Origin: Clostridia bacterium
GTDB lineage: Bacteria > Bacillota > Clostridia > DUPQ01
DNA: 8,930 nucleotides
NCBI GenBank assembly: GCA_030592355.1
Contig: JAUVJE010000097.1
Coordinates: forward strand, 1-8,930
Direction: 5' to 3'
The notes under the pieces were generated by a model, which worked only from the letters and a program-made list of their open reading frames with translations, ran no database searches and was not told the origin of the DNA. The position numbers and the translations under genes are program-made. Below, in pieces: positions 4,859-8,930 of the stretch (its first letter is position 1; the number at the start of each line of letters is the position of its first letter).

Positions 4859-6247
4859 ATGAACATAGAGAAAACCATGGAAAAAATGGTATCCCTGGCT
4901 AAAAGAAGGGGGTTTATTTTCCCGGGTTCGGAAATATACGGTGGTCTTGCCAATGCATGGGATTACGGACCGCTTGGCGTAGAGCTGAAAAATAATATAA
5001 AAAAGGCATGGTGGAAAAAATTCGTACAGCAAAATCCTTATAACACAGGGGTTGATTGTGCGATCCTTATGAATTCCAAAGTATGGGAAGCGTCAGGACA
5101 TATCGGCGGATTTACGGATCCGCTTATAGATTGCAAAGAATGTAAAACGCGGCACCGTGCAGATCAGATTGCTGAAGATTACAATAATGCCAATGGCATA
5201 GAGATGGATGTAGAAGCACTTGAAGATGAGGCGCTCATTGCATATGTAAGAGATGTCAAAATTCCCTGCCCGTCCTGCGGTAAAAGTAATTTTACGGATA
5301 TTCGTAAATTCAATCTGATGTTCAAGACCTTCCAGGGTGTTACAGAGGACAGCGCGGCGGAGATATTTCTGAGGCCTGAAACTGCACAGGGTATTTTTGT
5401 AAACTTTAAAAATGTTCAGCGCACTACGCGGAAAAAAATTCCCTTTGGTATCGGCCAAATAGGCAAATCCTTCAGAAACGAAATTACCCCCGGAAATTTT
5501 ATTTTCCGTACAAGGGAATTTGAGCAGATGGAGATGGAATTCTTCTGCGAACCGGGAACAGATTTGGAATGGTTTGATTATTGGAAAAAATTCTGCTATG
5601 ACTGGCTTTTGAATCTGGGTATAAAAGAAGAAAATATCAAAATGAGGGATCACTCGGAAGAGGAATTGTCCCATTATAGCAATGCAACGACCGATTTTGA
5701 ATACAAGTTTCCATTCGGATGGGGCGAGCTTTGGGGAATTGCAGACAGAACTGATTTTGACCTTAAGCAGCATGCGGCGGTTTCCGGCGAGGATATGAGC
5801 TATTTTGATCCTATCGCCAATAAAAAGTATGTCCCTTATTGCATAGAACCCTCATTGGGAGTTGAAAGGATGCTCCTTGCGTTCATGTGCGAAGCATATG
5901 AAGAAGAGGAAATCGGTGAAGGCGATATGCGGGTGATTATGAAATTCTCAAACCAACTCGCTCCATATAAAGCGGCGGTTCTTCCGCTGTCAAAAAAATT
6001 GGGAGAAAAGGCAAGGGAAGTATTCAGTTTGGTATCGGCGGATTACAACTGCGAATATGACGAAACGGGAAGCATCGGCAAGCGCTATAGGCGTCATGAT
6101 GAAATAGGCACCCCTTACTGCTTCACCTATGATTTCGATTCCCTTGAAGATAACTGTGTAACGGTAAGATTCAGGGACTCAATGGAACAAAAAAGAATTC
6201 CGATTGATGAGATTGTTGAATTCCTTAATGAAAATATGAAATACTGA
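4859..6247 (+). CDS. glyQS: Glycyl-tRNA synthetase, single-chain dimeric type
   Basis: This class II synthetase charges tRNA-Gly with glycine, releasing AMP and PPi. It is the homodimeric, eukaryote-like type (462 residues), not the two-subunit form encoded by separate glyQ and glyS genes. Visible parts are the N-terminal catalytic entry FPGSEIYGGLANAWDYGPLG (21-40), the motif 1 helix after it, two Cys pairs C92/C95 and C137/C140 that look like a zinc ribbon, motif 2 around SFRNEITPGNFIFRTREFEQ (204-223), the glycine-site stretch GELWGIADRTDFDLKQH (289-305), and motif 3 PSLGVERMLLAF (331-342). The C-terminal anticodon-binding domain starts near LAPYKAAVLPL (367-377). AAGGAG (4848-4853) lies five bases before the ATG. 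The 44-base gap after rpoZ is too short for a T-box leader and shows no terminator, so expression probably depends on the upstream promoter. Confidence 0.97.
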   Translation: MNIEKTMEKMVSLAKRRGFIFPGSEIYGGLANAWDYGPLGVELKNNIKKAWWKKFVQQNPYNTGVDCAILMNSKVWEASGHIGGFTDPLIDCKECKTRHRADQIAEDYNNANGIEMDVEALEDEALIAYVRDVKIPCPSCGKSNFTDIRKFNLMFKTFQGVTEDSAAEIFLRPETAQGIFVNFKNVQRTTRKKIPFGIGQIGKSFRNEITPGNFIFRTREFEQMEMEFFCEPGTDLEWFDYWKKFCYDWLLNLGIKEENIKMRDHSEEELSHYSNATTDFEYKFPFGWGELWGIADRTDFDLKQHAAVSGEDMSYFDPIANKKYVPYCIEPSLGVERMLLAFMCEAYEEEEIGEGDMRVIMKFSNQLAPYKAAVLPLSKKLGEKAREVFSLVSADYNCEYDETGSIGKRYRRHDEIGTPYCFTYDFDSLEDNCVTVRFRDSMEQKRIPIDEIVEFLNENMKY

Positions 6248-6264
6248 TTTGGAGGAAGAATAAA

Positions 6265-8886
6265 ATGACAAAGTATGTTTATCTGTTTACAGAAGGTAAT
6301 GCAGGTATGAAAAACTTATTGGGTGGAAAGGGTGCGAATCTGTCGGAAATGACAAATATAGGTCTTCCCGTACCAAGGGGATTTACGATATCGACTGATG
6401 TTTGTACCAGATATTATAAAGATGGAAAAGTTATTGCGGAAGATATCCAGGAACAAATTGACGCAGCTTTGGCAACAACTGAGGAAATTGTAGGGAAAAA
6501 ACTCGGTGACGCTAAAAATCCATTCCTCGTATCCGTAAGAAGCGGAGCGAAAGTATCCATGCCCGGCATGATGGACACAGTATTGAATCTTGGTCTTAAT
6601 GATGTAGTTGTTGAAGGTCTTGCAAAACTGACCGGAAATGCAAAATTCGCATATGACAGCTACAGAAGGTTCGTAATGATGTTTTCTGATGTTGTTATCG
6701 GTGTCGATAAAGCAAAATTCGAAAGAAAAATGGATGCGATTAAAAAAGAAAAGGGCGTTGAATTCGATACGGAACTGTCAGCTGAAGACATGAAAGAGGT
6801 TCTTGATGCGTTTAAGAAATTATATAAAGATGAAATGGGAACTGACTTCCCTCAAGATCCCAAAGTTCAGCTAAAAGAAGCAATTCAGGCCGTATTCCGT
6901 TCATGGGATAATGAAAGGGCAATCATATACCGTAGAATCAATGACATCCCCGGCGACATAGGAACAGCTGTGAATGTCCAGGAAATGGTTTATGGCAACA
7001 TGGGCGAGGATTCGGGAACCGGTGTTGCTTTCACACGAAATCCATCAACCGGTGAAAAAATTCTTATGGGTGAATTTCTTATGAATGCACAGGGCGAAGA
7101 TGTTGTTGCAGGGGTAAGAACACCACAGGAAATTTCACAGTTGAAAGATACAAATAAAGATATATATGATCAGTTTATTACAATAGCAGAAAATCTTGAA
7201 GACCATTATCATGATATGCAGGACATTGAGTTCACTATTGAAAAAGGCAAATTATTCATTCTTCAGACCAGGAATGGTAAAAGAACGGCAACGGCCGCAC
7301 TGAAAATTGCAGTTGATTTGGTTGCAGAAGGCATGCTGACAAAAGAAGAAGCATTGATGAAAGTTGACCCAAAACAGCTTGATGCACTTTTACATCCGAC
7401 ATTTGATACTGAAATGTTAAAAGAAGCGGCTTCGATAGCAGGCGGACTTCCAGCTTCACCAGGCGCCGCAACAGGTAAAGTGTATTTTACGGCTGAAGAT
7501 GCAGCCGCAGCTCATGCGAATGGCGAAGAAAGTATCATTCTCGTCAGGCTTGAAACTTCACCAGAAGATATCGAAGGCATGCATGTTTCACAGGGCATAC
7601 TTACGGCAAGAGGCGGAATGACAAGCCACGCCGCAGTTGTTGCCAGGGGAATGGGAACCTGCTGCGTATCAGGATGCAATGAAATTAAAATAAATGAAGA
7701 AGAAAAGTTCTTTATGATAGGGGACCGGCGTTTTACTGAAGGCGACTGGGTCTCACTCGATGGTTCAACCGGTAAAATATATGGAAGTAAACTTCCTACA
7801 ATAGATCCTGAAGTAACAGGGGATTTTGCTGAGTTTATGGCATGGGCGGATGATGTAAGGACAATGAAAGTCCGTACAAATGCAGATTCTCCCACCGACT
7901 CAGCAACTGCAATAAAATTTGGGGCAGAAGGTATCGGTCTTTGCAGAACCGAGCACATGTTCTTTGAAACTGACAGAATCAGAGCTTTCAGACAGATGAT
8001 TTTATCAGAAACACTTGAACAAAGAGAAGAAGCACTTAAGAATATTGAGCCGCTTCAGAAAAGCGATTTTGAAGCAATATTCAAAGTGATGAAAGGCTTG
8101 CCTGTGACTATAAGGTTCTTAGACCCGCCTTTGCATGAATTCCTTCCCAAAGAAAAAGACGATATTATTGAACTTGCTGAAGATATGGGAATACCAGTGG
8201 CACAGCTCGAAGCAAAAATAGACGATCTTCATGAACTCAACCCAATGCTGGGACACAGGGGATGCCGTCTTGCGGTTGCTTACCCTGAAATCGCCGTAAT
8301 GCAAACTAAAGCAGTAATAGATGCAGCATTGGCAGTTAGCACTGAAGATGATCCGGTTGTTCCGGAAATCATGATTCCATTGGTTGGCGATGTTGAAGAA
8401 TTCAAATATGTAAAGAAACTCGTTGTTGAAACTGCTGATGCAATAATTGCAAAAAGCGGAACAGACCTAAAATACATGGTCGGAACAATGATTGAGATTC
8501 CAAGGGCCGCCCTTACAGCCGATGAAATAGCAAAAGAAGCAGAATTCTTTTCATTCGGTACCAATGACCTTACACAGATGACATACGGTCTCAGCAGAGA
8601 TGACGCAGGGAAATTCCTTGATGATTACTACTCAAAGAAGATATTTGAATCAGACCCCTTTGCAAAACTCGATAGAAAAGGTGTAGGAACATTGATTAAA
8701 ACAGCTGTAAAACTTGGATCTGAAGCACGCCCCGGAATCAAGCTTGGGATCTGCGGCGAACACGGCGGAGAGCCCTCGTCAATCGAATTTTGTTATCTTG
8801 CCGGATTACAGTATGTATCATGCTCACCTTACAGGGTGCCCATTGCAAGACTGGCTGCGGCGCAGGCAGTAATAACTAATTCCTAG
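6265..8886 (+). CDS. ppdK: Pyruvate, phosphate dikinase
   Basis: PPDK interconverts ATP + Pi + pyruvate and AMP + PPi + phosphoenolpyruvate; in many anaerobes it runs glycolytically toward pyruvate and ATP. The 873 residues nearly equal the Clostridium symbiosum enzyme (874). The N-terminal nucleotide-binding domain begins GGKGANLSEM (20-29) and contains SVRSGA with R92. The central swivelling domain has the phosphohistidine in GGMTSHAAVVARG (450-462), His at 455 and the regulatory-type Thr at 453. The C-terminal pyruvate/PEP barrel has R561, R617, E744, N767 and the catalytic Cys at 830 in GICGEHGG (828-835), matching C. symbiosum R561, R617, E745, N768 and C831 as I recall them. The start has GGAGGA (6251-6256) eight bases upstream, 17 bases after the glyQS stop, so the two genes are cotranscribed. 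No PDRP-type regulatory kinase/phosphorylase gene is visible in the window. Confidence 0.98.
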   Translation: MTKYVYLFTEGNAGMKNLLGGKGANLSEMTNIGLPVPRGFTISTDVCTRYYKDGKVIAEDIQEQIDAALATTEEIVGKKLGDAKNPFLVSVRSGAKVSMPGMMDTVLNLGLNDVVVEGLAKLTGNAKFAYDSYRRFVMMFSDVVIGVDKAKFERKMDAIKKEKGVEFDTELSAEDMKEVLDAFKKLYKDEMGTDFPQDPKVQLKEAIQAVFRSWDNERAIIYRRINDIPGDIGTAVNVQEMVYGNMGEDSGTGVAFTRNPSTGEKILMGEFLMNAQGEDVVAGVRTPQEISQLKDTNKDIYDQFITIAENLEDHYHDMQDIEFTIEKGKLFILQTRNGKRTATAALKIAVDLVAEGMLTKEEALMKVDPKQLDALLHPTFDTEMLKEAASIAGGLPASPGAATGKVYFTAEDAAAAHANGEESIILVRLETSPEDIEGMHVSQGILTARGGMTSHAAVVARGMGTCCVSGCNEIKINEEEKFFMIGDRRFTEGDWVSLDGSTGKIYGSKLPTIDPEVTGDFAEFMAWADDVRTMKVRTNADSPTDSATAIKFGAEGIGLCRTEHMFFETDRIRAFRQMILSETLEQREEALKNIEPLQKSDFEAIFKVMKGLPVTIRFLDPPLHEFLPKEKDDIIELAEDMGIPVAQLEAKIDDLHELNPMLGHRGCRLAVAYPEIAVMQTKAVIDAALAVSTEDDPVVPEIMIPLVGDVEEFKYVKKLVVETADAIIAKSGTDLKYMVGTMIEIPRAALTADEIAKEAEFFSFGTNDLTQMTYGLSRDDAGKFLDDYYSKKIFESDPFAKLDRKGVGTLIKTAVKLGSEARPGIKLGICGEHGGEPSSIEFCYLAGLQYVSCSPYRVPIARLAAAQAVITNS

Positions 8887-8930
8887 CGGGTTTGTTATAG
8901 CTTGAACTTTAGACATAACTAAAAAAATAA
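8887..8930. other. AT-rich stretch after ppdK at the window edge
   Basis: The 44 bases after the ppdK TAG contain no gene start and no strong terminator. TTTAG (8908-8912) and CTAAA (8919-8923) form a short AT-only inverted repeat that is followed by A residues rather than T. The operon end and the next gene lie outside the window. Confidence 0.6.

Noticed and set aside
5093..5773. 226-codon open frame on the minus strand inside glyQS
   Set aside because: It lies wholly antisense to a complete, well-conserved synthetase, its translation is low in complexity logic and matches no family I know, and no ribosome binding site supports it. It is a shadow of the coding frame.
7512..7958. 148-codon minus-strand frame opposite ppdK
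   Set aside because: Antisense to the conserved phosphohistidine domain of PPDK; no independent evidence of coding.
8902..8930. TTGAAC as a -35 element for a gene beyond the window
   Set aside because: The matching -10 position falls on the last bases (AAATAA), which is a poor match, and the downstream gene cannot be seen.

Overview
The window looks like a chromosomal housekeeping segment from a low-to-mid-GC Gram-positive anaerobe, most likely a member of the Clostridia. This rests on three things: gene content (a RemA/DUF370 protein between yicC and gmk, a single-chain glycyl-tRNA synthetase, a clostridial-type pyruvate phosphate dikinase); AT-leaning codon choice with many ATA, AGA and AAA codons; and strong AGGAG-type ribosome binding sites at most starts. 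I cannot name the genus from the sequence. All genes are on the + strand and coding density is high. I see no RNA gene, insertion sequence, CRISPR array or prophage trait.

Region 1 (1-2520) is the end of a heat-shock cluster: the 3' part of dnaK, a hairpin with a short T-run that could act as a partial terminator, dnaJ starting at GTG, and prmA (ribosomal protein L11 methyltransferase) one base after the dnaJ stop. The rsmE gene that often follows prmA in Firmicutes is absent.

Region 2 (2521-2742) is the only long non-coding gap, about 220 bases. It holds a perfect 7-bp inverted repeat, then an A-tract-rich stretch with near-helical spacing, then an extended -10 promoter just upstream of yicC. 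A new transcription unit very probably begins here.

Region 3 (2743-4814) is yicC - remA - gmk - rpoZ, a block conserved in Firmicutes: a YicC-type endoribonuclease, the DNA-binding regulator RemA, guanylate kinase and the RNA polymerase omega subunit. gmk and rpoZ overlap by ATGA.

Region 4 (4859-8886) carries glycyl-tRNA synthetase and pyruvate phosphate dikinase with short gaps (44 and 17 bases) and strong ribosome binding sites. They probably read through from the yicC promoter, since no terminator is visible. The AMP and PPi released by aminoacyl-tRNA synthetases are both substrates of the dikinase in its ATP-forming direction, so the pairing makes metabolic sense, although shared operon position alone does not prove coupling.

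I looked for an undescribed system and did not find one. The second-look items are the curved-DNA-like promoter region, the inverted repeat, a roughly 27-residue insertion in PrmA, a changed signature motif in guanylate kinase, a possible 13-codon leader ORF overlapping the remA start, and gene-order breaks relative to common Firmicute arrangements.
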